Source: Spirosoma agri
GTDB taxonomy: Bacteria; Bacteroidota; Bacteroidia; Cytophagales; Spirosomataceae
Assembly (NCBI RefSeq): GCF_010747415.1
Contig: NZ_JAAGNZ010000002.1
Coordinates: 1,054,001 to 1,118,000, forward strand
Length of the DNA stretch: 64,000 nucleotides
Direction: 5' to 3'
In this document: positions 53,480-62,957 of the stretch, piece by piece
Layout: each line of letters starts with the position of its first letter
Numbering within the stretch: the first letter of the stretch is position 1
Translations under genes and position numbers: made by a program
The notes under the pieces: generated by a model
The model's input: only the letters and a program-made list of their open reading frames with translations
Databases searched by the model: none
What the model was told of the DNA's origin: nothing

Positions 53480-55010
53480 AGTGAGCAGATTGCAACTTAT
53501 ACGGAATACTTACTTGAACTTTGGTGCCTTTTCCGGGCACTGAACTGATTTTCAATCGACCATTAAGGAGTTTCGCTCGTTCCTCCATGTTGTGTAAACC
53601 CTGCGAAGGAGCACGTCCATTTTTGGTTGGGCTGGGAAGCTTTGAGCGTTGGCTTACCGGTCTGAAACCTCGCCCATCGTCGGTGACAAGCAGGTGAACA
53701 TAGTTTTGCCGTTCGATCAATTCGATATGAATGTGCGAGGGGTGTGCATGGCGCACGGCATTACTAAGCGCTTCCTGCGTGATCCGATAGAGCATGATTT
53801 CTACGTTTTTATCTAAACGAGGATCATCCGCAGTAAGGTTCGATTCGAATGTTACATCGACAGTCTCACTGCGGTCATTTTCTGCCAGCATTTTGATAGC
53901 GGGGACGATGCCGAAATCACTCAACACGCTAGGCATCAAATTGTTAGAAATTGTTCTCGTTTCCTGGATTGTTTGCGTAACTAATTTTTTGAGGTTCGTA
54001 ATACTTTTCGAATGTGCCATTAGATCAGTTTTGCCGGGTTCCGCCGATGCGCGTCTGAGTCCGGCTTCCAGTCCCTCAATTTGTAGTTTGATCGCGGTTA
54101 ACATTTGCCCCAGCCCGTCGTGCAGTTCGCGGGACAGGCGTTTGCGCTCATCCTCCTGACCGGCCATCAGGTAAGACGTACGGATTTTCTGTTCGTCGAT
54201 CTCCTGCTGATACTGCAATCGAGTAGCTTCGAATAATTTTTGACGTGTTTCGTTCAGCGACTTATTGACGTATAATAATTCCTTATTGGCAATACTGGCC
54301 TGACGTTCCGCTTCGATAAGTTGGGCAATCGTCTGTTTTAATCGGTGAGTGGCAGGCCGAAAAATCAGGAAACCGATGCCGAGCATGACGGCAATGGAGA
54401 TTATGTATAAATACAATTCGATCGATTCCAGCCGGATCAACTGGTTACGCAATTCACTGGTATGTTGGCGTACGATACCATCGATCTCTTCCAGAAAAGG
54501 CTTTTCATTGGCAAGAAGCAATTTCAGGCTGGCCTGAACGACGGGCTGCGACACATCTTCCGGGCGCTGTAACTTGATCAGATTGCCGATACTTTGCTGA
54601 ATAGCGTTAAATTCCGGACTGATGTTGGTGTAGAGCCGCTGGATGGTGTCGGAATTGGGAATCAGGACATTATGGTCCGTAACTTGTCCCTGACGGCTCT
54701 CCAGATGATAACGTTCGAAGGCGCTGAACACATGGCGCAGTTCGGCCAGGTTCTGATTGAAGTCACTGCCCTCCTTGCTGTCGGTCACCTGAAGTGCCTG
54801 CTTAACAATTTGCTGGCTTTGATGCCGCTGAAGAGCCGTGTACCGGATGATCCACAATTCATCCTGCACTGTGCTAAGCCGCCATTGTGTGAGAAGTTGT
54901 CCACCCGTAAGCAGTACTGCCAGGATGAGAAATAAGGTAACATACAGGCGCGTGAAGCGAAAGGGAATTGCCTGATCGTTTTTTGTGTTATCGCTGAGAA
55001 AGTCGGTCAC
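53466..55010 (-). CDS. Sensor histidine kinase of the HisKA_3 (NarX/DegS-like) type
   Basis: The start is uncertain. A GTG at 55010 (514 residues) is preferred, because the ATG at 55100 would make the gene overlap the start of the divergent gene at 55099. The kinase has two transmembrane segments (about 24-46 and 213-231 from the GTG) enclosing a periplasmic or extracytoplasmic sensor of about 165 residues. A coiled coil (RQASIANKELLYVNKSLNET...) follows. The dimerisation/phospho-acceptor helix has His in LSRELHDGLGQMLTAIKLQIE, and the HATPase_c domain has EALSNAVRHAHP and DDGRGF. It autophosphorylates and passes phosphate to the response regulator, which overlaps its 3' end by 14 nt. Confidence 0.9.
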   Translation of the reverse strand: MTDFLSDNTKNDQAIPFRFTRLYVTLFLILAVLLTGGQLLTQWRLSTVQDELWIIRYTALQRHQSQQIVKQALQVTDSKEGSDFNQNLAELRHVFSAFERYHLESRQGQVTDHNVLIPNSDTIQRLYTNISPEFNAIQQSIGNLIKLQRPEDVSQPVVQASLKLLLANEKPFLEEIDGIVRQHTSELRNQLIRLESIELYLYIISIAVMLGIGFLIFRPATHRLKQTIAQLIEAERQASIANKELLYVNKSLNETRQKLFEATRLQYQQEIDEQKIRTSYLMAGQEDERKRLSRELHDGLGQMLTAIKLQIEGLEAGLRRASAEPGKTDLMAHSKSITNLKKLVTQTIQETRTISNNLMPSVLSDFGIVPAIKMLAENDRSETVDVTFESNLTADDPRLDKNVEIMLYRITQEALSNAVRHAHPSHIHIELIERQNYVHLLVTDDGRGFRPVSQRSKLPSPTKNGRAPSQGLHNMEERAKLLNGRLKISSVPGKGTKVQVSIPYKLQSAHYDAN

Positions 55011-55098
55011 GGTCAGTTTGATCGAAGCCAAAATATTGAGTAAATGTAGTAAATTTCGTAGTTTTACTTCACACTTGTCCCATACTGTGCCCAACGCC

Positions 55099-55593
55099 AT
55101 GAACCGGTTACTCGTCGCTCTGCTATTCGCCAGTTTTGTTGCCTTCTCTTTCCGGCCACTGGAGCCTGTACGCCCAGGCCGTGAAACCACACCAACAACC
55201 GCTTCTGCTGAGCCGGTAAAATTGTCGTGGGAGGTTTTACGTGATGTCACGTTCAAGAAGAAGTGGTACGCCGAAGAGTCTGTTTATATGCTTTATCCGA
55301 CGTTTGGACAGGGTATTCAGAAACTCAACGGCAAAACCGTTGACCTAACGGGTTATGTATTGCCGGTTGATCTGGAGTCGAATCTGTACGTTTTGTCGGC
55401 TTTTCCCTACAGCGCCTGTTTCTTTTGCGGTGGCGCAGGACCGGAGTCTGTCGTGTCGCTGAAATTCAAAAAAACAGGAAAGAAATTTAAAACCGATGAG
55501 CGCCGTACCTTCCGGGGAACGCTTAAACTGAACGCCGATAATATTTACGAACTCAACTACATTCTGGCCGACGCCGAGATGATCGAGGAGTAA
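55099..55593 (+). CDS. DUF3299-like secreted protein with a conserved Cys motif
   Basis: The ATG at 55099 gives 164 residues with a signal peptide (MNRLLVALLFASFVAFSFRP...). The mature core resembles DUF3299-type proteins: LSWEVLRDVTFKKKWYAEE, GKTVDLTGYVLPVDLESNLYVLSAFPYSACFFCGGAGPESVVSL and FRGTLKLNAD. The CFFCGG motif could hold a metal or a disulfide. Its function is unknown. It is divergent from the two-component operon, with starts 88 bp apart if the kinase begins at the GTG. Confidence 0.78.
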   Translation: MNRLLVALLFASFVAFSFRPLEPVRPGRETTPTTASAEPVKLSWEVLRDVTFKKKWYAEESVYMLYPTFGQGIQKLNGKTVDLTGYVLPVDLESNLYVLSAFPYSACFFCGGAGPESVVSLKFKKTGKKFKTDERRTFRGTLKLNADNIYELNYILADAEMIEE

Positions 55594-55625
55594 AGCAATA
55601 CGGCGCTACTATACCTAGCTCTTTC

Positions 55626-55667
55626 AAAAGTCCCCAATCCTAACTGACAGGGTTGGGGACTTTTTTT
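55626..55667 (+). terminator. Terminator of the DUF3299-like gene
   Basis: A GC-rich stem (AAGTCCCCAATCC with GGTTGGGGACTT, one bulged T) is followed by seven T. Confidence 0.85.
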
Positions 55668-55864
55668 GTTTCGTCAATTTGACGGCTGAACCGTTCCTGT
55701 AGACCGTACGCAAAGCAAAACTGACCATTCGTTGAGCGAAACGCACCAATTGTGTAGTGATCGTTGAGCGAACGATTAAATGATGTATGTTTGATCCGGT
55801 CAATATAGTTGCTAATCGACTTTGTCATCAACTATACCGGACTCTATCCACTAAACTGTTCGTC

Positions 55865-56116
55865 ATGAAATCATTCTTCACCTACCTAATTTTGTGTATT
55901 CTGTTTGTGGCTGGCGTTAAGCTCGTCGGTGTTCAGCAGAATTATATCCGTTCGATACAGAAACCGCCGGAAGGAGAGCCTACGGCCAGTACCCGTTTTT
56001 TTCTGAGTCGTTTCGCTACAAGCAAATCAGCCCCTGAAGTTTCTTCGGACAAGGCTCAGGTAAGACTGAAAAAGCGGCTTTTTGTCGCTCAGCTCAAAAG
56101 CTGGCGCCGAATCTAA
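55865..56116 (+). CDS. Small exported or membrane-anchored protein
   Basis: The ATG at 55865 gives 83 residues. An upstream in-frame ATG at 55787 gives a longer but less plausible N-terminus. MKSFFTYLILCILFVAGVKLVG is a hydrophobic anchor or uncleaved signal, followed by a basic, Gln/Ser/Lys-rich stretch ending LKSWRRI. The codon pattern and clear stop followed by a terminator suggest a real gene. No family is recognised. Confidence 0.55.
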   Translation: MKSFFTYLILCILFVAGVKLVGVQQNYIRSIQKPPEGEPTASTRFFLSRFATSKSAPEVSSDKAQVRLKKRLFVAQLKSWRRI

Positions 56117-56149
56117 AAGGAGTGGTCAATGGTCAGGCACTAGCCACAA

Positions 56150-56191
56150 AAGCAACAATCCCGCAATCGTCTGACTGCGGGATTGTTGCTT
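56150..56191. terminator. Bidirectional terminator between convergent genes
   Basis: A perfect 16-bp stem (56150-56165 with 56176-56191) has a 10-nt loop and A/T ends. It separates the small gene from topA. Confidence 0.85.
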
Positions 56192-56240
56192 CTATAACAG
56201 CTTTTGCCAAAGAGAATACGCCACTGTTAGGCGGACGTAC

Positions 56241-58961
56241 TTACTTTTTCGCTACCGTTTTTTTTACGGTGGCAGTCGTTTTCTTCGCTGCTGGCTTTTT
56301 GGCCGTCGTGTCGGTTGCTTTTACCTTCGTTGACGTTGCTTTTGTGGAAGTTGTCTTCGCTGACGTTGGTTTTGCGGAAGCCGCTTTCTTCGCCGGAGCC
56401 TTAGTCTTGGAAGCCGCCGGATCGTCGCCCGCCAGTTGTAGGCAATCTTCCAGGGTTAGTGTCGCCGGATCAATATCCTTGGGTATCTTAACGTTTCGTT
56501 TGCCAACAGCCAGATACGGACCGTATTGACCGTTAATGACTTTGATCGCTGGATTTTCGGGAAACTCCTTAATGTATTTTTTTGCTTCGACCTCGCGTTT
56601 GGCCAGAATCAGCTCGATGGCACGCTCAAGCGTCAGACCAGCCAGCGATTCGTTGCGGGGCAGCGAAACATACTTATCTTCGAATTTAACGTATGGTCCG
56701 AAACGACCTTTACCGGTTGAGACAAGCTTGCCTTCAAACTCACCCAGCGCTTCGCTGACCGATTCGGCCCGTTTCGCCTGGATTAGGGCCGTTGCGCGGT
56801 CGGCATCAATCGAATAGGGGTCATCCTCCTTGGTCAGCGAAACGTATTTGTCGTCGTGCTTCACATAGGGGCCAAACTTGCCAATTCCGATGGTCATGGG
56901 CTTGTCTTCAAAGAAACCCACTTCACGCGGCAATGCGAAGAGGTCAAGAGCCTCCTGAATTGTAATGGTTTCGATCAGCTGCCCATCGCGCAGGTTTGCA
57001 TACTGCGGCTTCTCCTCATCGGTCGATTCGCCAATCTGAGCATAAGCACCGTATCGGCCAAGCCGCGCCGAGATCTTTTTGCCCGTTCGTGGATCAAGGC
57101 CCAAATCGCGCGCGCCAGTCTTGAACGACACGACCGACGAGCCCTGAATTTCTTCAATATTTTTGTGGAAATCGCCGTAGAAACCTTCCAGCATCGTTTT
57201 CCAGTTCATGCGGCCATCGGCAATCTCATCGAAATCCTTCTCAACCGTCGCCGTGAATTTGTAATCCACAATATCGGGGAAGTATTCGACCAGAAAGTCA
57301 CTGACGACAATACCCGTGTTGGTCGGAAACAGCTTGGCTTTTTCGGAGCCGAACGTTTCTTTACCGCTCGTTTCGCTGATCTGATCGCGTTGAAGTGTGT
57401 ATTCCAGGTATTTACGCTCCTGCCCCGGCTTGTCCTGCTTGATAACATAACCCCGATTAACAATCGTCGAGATGGTTGGCGCATAGGTCGATGGACGACC
57501 GATTCCCATTTCTTCGAGTTTTTTCACCAGCGATGCTTCGGCGTAACGCGGTTGCGGACGCGAGAACTTCTCCGTCGCCTTCATCTGGCCGAGGTTCAGC
57601 ACCTGACCCACCGAGAGGGGAGGCAACATGCCTTTGGCGTCTTCGTCTTCCTCATCATCTTTCGATTCGAGATAAACGCGCAGAAAACCGTCAAACTTGA
57701 TCACTTCACCCTGCGCAACGAGTTCGCTGGGGAAGCCCTTCGCCGGGGTGGCTGGTGTATCCGCAAACGGGCTGTCGTCAACGTTCGTCTGAACCGTTAC
57801 GGTGGCTCCATTCGCAAACCGGATGCTGATCGTTACGGTGGTCCGTTCGAGCTGGGCATCGGCCATTTGCGACGCGATCGCCCGTTTCCAGATCAGCTCG
57901 TATAACCGTTTCTGGTCGCGGTCGGCTCCGGCATTGCGATCGTTGAAATTCGTCGGGCGGATGGCTTCGTGAGCCTCCTGAGCCGATTCATTTTTCGTCT
58001 TGAACTGACGTGTCTGAATATATTTTTGCCCGAACTCGCTGCCAATCTCAGCAACCGCCTTGTCAATCGCTTCCTGCGAGAGATTGGTCGAGTCAGTACG
58101 CATGTACGAGATCTTACCGGCTTCGTACAGGTTCTGCGCGATCCGCATGGTGCGGTCGACGGAGTAACCGAGCTTACGTGACGATTCCTGTTGAAGCGTT
58201 GAGGTCGTAAAGGGTGGAGCCGGTGATTTCTTGGCCGGTTTTACCTCCAGGTTCTTGATCGTGAACGAAGCACCGATACACGCTTCCAGAAAATTCCGCG
58301 CTTCGGCCGCTGTCGCAAAGTTTTTTGGTAGTTCGGCGTTCAGCACTTTGGAGCCGTCAACGATGAACTGGGCCGATACCTTGAACGAAGACTTCGACTG
58401 GTGCTTGTCGATCTCTCGTTCGCGTTCAACAACCAGCCGCAACGCAACCGATTGAACGCGACCCGCCGACAGTCCAGCACTACCGCCTTTGATTTTACGC
58501 CACAACACCGGCGACAGTTCATACCCGACCAGCCGGTCGAGAACACGCCGGGCCTGTTGGGCATTCACCAAATCCACATCAATCGTGCGCGGGGTCTTAA
58601 TGGCATTCTGGATGGCATTCTTTGTGATTTCGCGGAAAACAATACGCTTGGTATTGTCGCGAAGGCCGAGTGCTTCCTTAAGGTGCCAGGAAATGGCTTC
58701 TCCTTCGCGGTCATCGTCAGTAGCGAGCCAAACTTCGTCCGCCGATTTTGCGAGCGATTTCAGTTCACTAACCAGTTTCTTCTTATCGGGCGAAATTTCG
58801 TAAGACGGTTGGAAGCCGTTCGCCACGTCTACGGCCAGCCCGTCTTTGGGCAAATCGCGAACGTGACCGAAACTTGACTTCACCGTAAAGTCCTTACCCA
58901 GATAGCCTTCTATGGTTTTCGCCTTCGCCGGCGACTCCACAATGACTAAGTTTTTCGACAT
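56241..58961 (-). CDS. topA: DNA topoisomerase I (type IA) with basic C-terminal tail
   Basis: TopA relaxes negative supercoils. The 906-residue protein has the TOPRIM domain first (1-130, with VESPAKAKTIE and the TDDDREGEA acidic triad). The catalytic core has nucleophile Tyr286 in ISYMRTDST, and the core continues through SLVKKLEEMGIGRPSTYAPTI. Four Topo_C repeats follow (about 595-840, each with a G.YGPY-type core: LGRYGAYAQIG, IGKFGPYVKHDDKYVSL, KGRFGPYVKFEDKYVSL, NGQYGPYLAVG). Zinc fingers of the E. coli type are absent, as in most Bacteroidota. The last about 60 residues are an Ala/Lys/Thr/Ser-rich, histone-H1-like tail. A good promoter is at 59015-59048. Confidence 0.98.
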   Translation of the reverse strand: MSKNLVIVESPAKAKTIEGYLGKDFTVKSSFGHVRDLPKDGLAVDVANGFQPSYEISPDKKKLVSELKSLAKSADEVWLATDDDREGEAISWHLKEALGLRDNTKRIVFREITKNAIQNAIKTPRTIDVDLVNAQQARRVLDRLVGYELSPVLWRKIKGGSAGLSAGRVQSVALRLVVEREREIDKHQSKSSFKVSAQFIVDGSKVLNAELPKNFATAAEARNFLEACIGASFTIKNLEVKPAKKSPAPPFTTSTLQQESSRKLGYSVDRTMRIAQNLYEAGKISYMRTDSTNLSQEAIDKAVAEIGSEFGQKYIQTRQFKTKNESAQEAHEAIRPTNFNDRNAGADRDQKRLYELIWKRAIASQMADAQLERTTVTISIRFANGATVTVQTNVDDSPFADTPATPAKGFPSELVAQGEVIKFDGFLRVYLESKDDEEDEDAKGMLPPLSVGQVLNLGQMKATEKFSRPQPRYAEASLVKKLEEMGIGRPSTYAPTISTIVNRGYVIKQDKPGQERKYLEYTLQRDQISETSGKETFGSEKAKLFPTNTGIVVSDFLVEYFPDIVDYKFTATVEKDFDEIADGRMNWKTMLEGFYGDFHKNIEEIQGSSVVSFKTGARDLGLDPRTGKKISARLGRYGAYAQIGESTDEEKPQYANLRDGQLIETITIQEALDLFALPREVGFFEDKPMTIGIGKFGPYVKHDDKYVSLTKEDDPYSIDADRATALIQAKRAESVSEALGEFEGKLVSTGKGRFGPYVKFEDKYVSLPRNESLAGLTLERAIELILAKREVEAKKYIKEFPENPAIKVINGQYGPYLAVGKRNVKIPKDIDPATLTLEDCLQLAGDDPAASKTKAPAKKAASAKPTSAKTTSTKATSTKVKATDTTAKKPAAKKTTATVKKTVAKK

Positions 58962-59363
58962 AGTTGGTGTTCAGGTTGGTACTGTCTCCTCTGGTTCTTC
59001 CTCATCGTCCGCGTCAAATATAGACGCAAAAGTGCTCACTTGTGCAAATCGACAAGTTATGGGCACTGAAATAAAGAAGGGAGCGTATCTATTCTAAATT
59101 AACACGATGTAAGGGCTCAACGTTCGAGCGTAGCCCGTAATGGCATCAAAAAGAAGGTAATAGATGCTTTTATTTTACATGTGCGCGGTCCTGATCTCAC
59201 ATGAACGTGGCAGAAATTTAACAAAGGTGTACAGTACCGGCTTACATCGTATCCTAAATCGCCCGAACAGCCGTGATTTATGGCGTTTACCGGTTACCCG
59301 ATAGCCCTGGAATCGGGTTATGACCGTCCGCAGCCGGAAATTTGGTTTCCCATAGAACCGGAC
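58962..59363. other. 402-bp intergenic region upstream of topA
   Basis: It contains the topA promoter and, further right, two inverted 10-bp motifs (59104-59113 and 59241-59250) flanking about 127 bp of unremarkable sequence. No gene is seen. Confidence 0.55.
59015..59048 (-). promoter_or_regulatory. Bacteroidota-type promoter for topA
   Basis: CAAATATA at 59015-59022 is an exact minus-strand -7 box. CAAA at 59045-59048 is an exact -33 box, 22 nt away. The start is about 47 nt downstream. Confidence 0.65.
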
Positions 59364-61778
59364 TTAGGGAATGTCCTGCTTTTGTACTTCGAAAATCAGT
59401 CGCTGATATCCGGCCTTACCGCTGGCTGTAAGGCCATTTACCTCAACGAGATACGAACCGGCCACATCGGATGTGAAGAAATCGATCTGACCCTTTCCCT
59501 GATCATTGGTCCGTAGCGACGGGTTCCAGTACAGGAGCGTGCGGGCATCGGGCAGGCGGCTTGTCCGTTGTTTGTCTGTCGTGTAGCGGGGCGCGTAAAA
59601 TTCGCGTTGAAGCTGTAATCCGTCGTAGTCGAGTTTCAGCAGGCGCGTATCGAGGGGAAAGCTCGCCAGATCGCCTTTGTAGGTCATGTAGCTGACAATG
59701 CCCGAAAAAACCATAGAACCCAGAAAAAAACGGCTCGTGATTACGTCCAGCTTCTGCACTTTGAGTGGACTGAACGCCATCACTTTATCCATATCGAACA
59801 CCGGAACGCCATCGATCAGAACTAGCGGATTCTCGTCAAAAAGTTCGCGATACGGCGCATTGGGTACGACAAGTCGAAAGTGACCCTGCCGCTGCCGGGG
59901 TTGCACGCCCAGTACATACTCTCGGAGCACATCTTCCATCGTCGGGAAGCGGGTGTAGGCATCTAACCGATACGATTCATCGGGAATGCCATAAAAAGCC
60001 GCACTATCGACGGTCGGATACGTATAGCGAAGTGACTGCTCATTCCAGAATGTATTCTGGACCTGCATCGCTACCGACCGATTTTGAATAGGCTCGGTCT
60101 GGTTCTCATCAAGGACTAATGCCGGCAGACGGGTGGCGGGGGGCTGCTCCGCGAATGGGCTGTCGATCGTCAATCGGTAGAGGCTGTCCTGCGGATTAGT
60201 CTGAACGATCACATCCTGCGTACCGTAAAAATCCTGCATTTCGAACCGAAGCCGCCCTGTCGAATCACTCCGGGCCGCAAACAGACGAACCGGTTTGCCC
60301 GGCGCGGATAGATACGCCAGCACATTCGGGACGGGGGCATTCGTGGTAGGGTTCGTAACGCGCCCCTGAATAAGCAGGCCGTTGTAATCGGGGATGAACT
60401 GGAAACCCTTTTTCGCGTTTTTATTGGTCTGATCGGCCAGCACCGTTTCCCAGTTAAACCGACGCCAGCCGTGGGTCAGCATCAGGTTGTCGGTTGCCTG
60501 TCGAACGTCGGCATTCTCCGGCTGAAAATAATAGGCTGGCGACTCGACAACCCCTTGTAGATCGGACGACAGCCACAGATAACTCAGAATATCGTTCGGA
60601 TTGACGGCCGATAGTGAATCAACGCGGTAAACGGCAACCGACAAGTCAGCCTGGTCGGTTTTTGGCGCAGTTGCCTGAACGGAAGCGGTCAGCGTTACTT
60701 TGGTTCGGTAGGGGTACCGTTTCTGATCGGTGGCCAGCGTCATGGCGAGCGGTTCCGCTGGCCGTTTGAAATACAACCGTTCGCAAACGGGCTTACGGTC
60801 GGCGTCGAAAAGGGTCAGGTGAGAAATGCCCTCACCGAGTTTGCTTTTATCGATAAGAAACGTCGTTTCGCCCTGAAGCTGGCGCATTTCGGCCACCTTG
60901 ATGAGCTGCCGGGTATGCGCAAACAGGTAAACGCCCGACGCCGACGCATTGGTGGTGTTGACGGTTAGTTTTATCTGATTGCCTTCCGCTTCATCGAGGT
61001 GCATGGTGTAGCCCTGTTCATAAATCGTCGGTAAGGATTTCGTAATGGTCAGGCCTTTGGTATCGGTCACGACGACCCGATACACGTTCGTACCTGATGG
61101 CGTAAATGAGAAGCTGCCAATACCGAATGCAAGGGTGTTAAACCGGGCCACCGTGTCGTTCTGCGCCGTTAGCAGCCAGCCCTTGGCCGTTATGCCCTTG
61201 CCAGCCGCATCGACTACGCTGAACGCCACCTTACTTGGTAGGTTGCGAACAAGATTGCCCCCTTCCGGAAATACCTGAACGACCGGGCTGGCGGCTTCTT
61301 TCGCTGCCGGTACGTCCAGCGGTCTGAAGGGATTGATGATCGTAAGGGGTTGTTCGAAAAAGTAGTCTGTGCTGAAATTGCGCATCCAGCTTGTATACGC
61401 CCGAAGCAGATAATGGCCCGAATTAATCGATGCGGGCAGAAATAAACTGCCGTTGCCAGCACCCGCTGACAGAGACACTTTAGTTTGTAGAATTGGTTTC
61501 TGATCGTGGTCCAGCAGTTCGACATGGGCGACTTTACTGACATCGAGCGGGCGATGAAACGTGGCATCTACGTAGGCGAGTTTAAACCACACCGTTTCGC
61601 CGGTGAAGTGCAATGCCTGATCCACGTGCACGAATAATTTTTCCTGAAGCGTCTGCCGCCGATAGGTGTCAAAGGACTGAGCGATCGGGTTAACGGCTGT
61701 TGGCGACTGGGCAAACGTAGCCAATTCACTCAGCAGCAGCGCAATAAAGAACAGGTATCGTTTTTGAAATGAATGCAT
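59364..61778 (-). CDS. MG2/carboxypeptidase-regulatory/plug-like outer-membrane protein (TonB-linked operon)
   Basis: The protein has 804 residues with a signal peptide (ending ATFAQ). The N-terminal part (about 35-125) reads like an alpha-2-macroglobulin MG2 domain (EKLFVHVDQALHFTGETVWFKLAYVDATF). Further macroglobulin-like domains follow (to about 450), then a regulatory beta-sandwich (about 455-540). The C-terminal part has a TonB-plug-like stretch (PLVLIDGVPVFDMDKVMAFSPLKVQKLDVITSRFFLG). A barrel is not visible. It is the third gene of an operon with DUF4249 and a TonB receptor (24 and 40 bp spacings), so it probably works with that receptor at the outer membrane; the ligand is unknown. 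Confidence 0.8.
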   Translation of the reverse strand: MHSFQKRYLFFIALLLSELATFAQSPTAVNPIAQSFDTYRRQTLQEKLFVHVDQALHFTGETVWFKLAYVDATFHRPLDVSKVAHVELLDHDQKPILQTKVSLSAGAGNGSLFLPASINSGHYLLRAYTSWMRNFSTDYFFEQPLTIINPFRPLDVPAAKEAASPVVQVFPEGGNLVRNLPSKVAFSVVDAAGKGITAKGWLLTAQNDTVARFNTLAFGIGSFSFTPSGTNVYRVVVTDTKGLTITKSLPTIYEQGYTMHLDEAEGNQIKLTVNTTNASASGVYLFAHTRQLIKVAEMRQLQGETTFLIDKSKLGEGISHLTLFDADRKPVCERLYFKRPAEPLAMTLATDQKRYPYRTKVTLTASVQATAPKTDQADLSVAVYRVDSLSAVNPNDILSYLWLSSDLQGVVESPAYYFQPENADVRQATDNLMLTHGWRRFNWETVLADQTNKNAKKGFQFIPDYNGLLIQGRVTNPTTNAPVPNVLAYLSAPGKPVRLFAARSDSTGRLRFEMQDFYGTQDVIVQTNPQDSLYRLTIDSPFAEQPPATRLPALVLDENQTEPIQNRSVAMQVQNTFWNEQSLRYTYPTVDSAAFYGIPDESYRLDAYTRFPTMEDVLREYVLGVQPRQRQGHFRLVVPNAPYRELFDENPLVLIDGVPVFDMDKVMAFSPLKVQKLDVITSRFFLGSMVFSGIVSYMTYKGDLASFPLDTRLLKLDYDGLQLQREFYAPRYTTDKQRTSRLPDARTLLYWNPSLRTNDQGKGQIDFFTSDVAGSYLVEVNGLTASGKAGYQRLIFEVQKQDIP

Positions 61779-61802
61779 CGGATAAGAAGCGGAAAAAGCC
61801 GG

Positions 61803-62918
61803 TTATTCCCAGAAGTCTGGTTTTTTGGTTACGCCACCCTTCAATCGACAGTCGAGGCAGTATAGGGAAGTCGTCAGGTATAATCGATCCACTTCGTCGA
61901 TGATACCTGGCTCTTTCATGAGAATATCGCTGGCTGACATAGTATCGACATCACAACTACCGTGGCCCGTTCCTGGAATCCAGGGTGGTAACTGTGTCTT
62001 CGCGATGTAAATACGACGGGCTTCGACCGATCCAACCCGGAAGAAGCCCATAACCAGCTCCCCGGTGTTGGTCGTTGAGTGAATGTTGCCCGTAATTTGC
62101 GACGGTTGCGGATCGAAAATTGACCCGACACTCTGCGTTATTTTGGCCAGCTGGTCGTAATAATCATAAGCCGCCTGGGTCAGTGCATATTGTTTGACCT
62201 GTATGCTGTATCGCGTACTGAGCTTGACCGATGCGCCGTCAATAAAGAGCAGTGGCCGCTGGCTGATAACATCGTTGCTCAACCGGGCCGACGAACCCAG
62301 TTGAATCGTTTTGTCGGTCGAACTTCCCCAGCACTGATAAACACTTTCCGTTCGGCGTAAAATTTGTTTATTTACAAGCTCGTAATGAGAGTTGTACGCC
62401 GACGTGTAGACCCAGGTTTCATCGAATTCCCAGCGATAATAGCGTGTTTTGTTCGTTGCGTCGTGCGCATTGACGTTGATCTGAACGCCATCGTTCTCCA
62501 CGCGCCAGCTTACGCTATCGATGGGTGGGGTAACATTAACCGGTACAAAATCAGACAGGTATTCTTTTCCCTGCGCCGTACGGATGCGGAGCCGATACGT
62601 CTCACCCGCGCGCGGCACCACACCCGACAGTGTATAAACGCCACCGCTTCCCTCCTGAAAGGTGTAGGTTGCCTTCGTTGAACTTTCGACCGTGACCACC
62701 GCCTTTGTTTCGACGGTTGGCGCCTTCTTATCCGTCAGGTTTTGCGTGCGCGACAGTTGAATGGTAGATGTGGTGCCCGGTGCGCTGTTGACGAAGCCAC
62801 TCACCACCAGGTAGGTGTTGGGTGAGGTAACTTCGGGCGGGCGGTAGGGATCAACGCAGCCGGCAGCTAGCAGCACCACTACCCAGATCACAGACTGTAG
62901 TAAAATTGATTTTTTCAT
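61803..62918 (-). CDS. DUF4249 lipoprotein
   Basis: The protein has 371 residues with a lipoprotein signal (MKKSILLQSVIWVVVLLAAGC, lipobox Cys21). The DUF4249 beta-sandwich fills the mature part, with VVSGFVNSAPGTTSTIQLSRTQNL near the N-terminus and YYRWEFDETWVYTSAYNSHYELVNKQI mid-protein. It ends with several Cys (YCLDCRLKGGV). DUF4249 proteins are encoded beside TonB receptors in Cytophagales and probably act as surface lipoproteins with them. It is 40 bp from the receptor gene and 24 bp from the MG2 gene. Confidence 0.9.
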   Translation of the reverse strand: MKKSILLQSVIWVVVLLAAGCVDPYRPPEVTSPNTYLVVSGFVNSAPGTTSTIQLSRTQNLTDKKAPTVETKAVVTVESSTKATYTFQEGSGGVYTLSGVVPRAGETYRLRIRTAQGKEYLSDFVPVNVTPPIDSVSWRVENDGVQINVNAHDATNKTRYYRWEFDETWVYTSAYNSHYELVNKQILRRTESVYQCWGSSTDKTIQLGSSARLSNDVISQRPLLFIDGASVKLSTRYSIQVKQYALTQAAYDYYDQLAKITQSVGSIFDPQPSQITGNIHSTTNTGELVMGFFRVGSVEARRIYIAKTQLPPWIPGTGHGSCDVDTMSASDILMKEPGIIDEVDRLYLTTSLYCLDCRLKGGVTKKPDFWE

Positions 62919-62957
62919 GTCTATAATGTGCTGAATGCACGTGTGTTGACCGCGTTC

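Noticed and set aside
56856..57905. 349-codon plus-strand open frame opposite topA
   Set aside because: Shadow of the topA coding sequence; no recognisable motif and no promoter or start context.
59280..59516. Short plus-strand frame overlapping the end of the MG2/plug gene
   Set aside because: Most of it lies opposite a real gene, and no start context or domain supports it.
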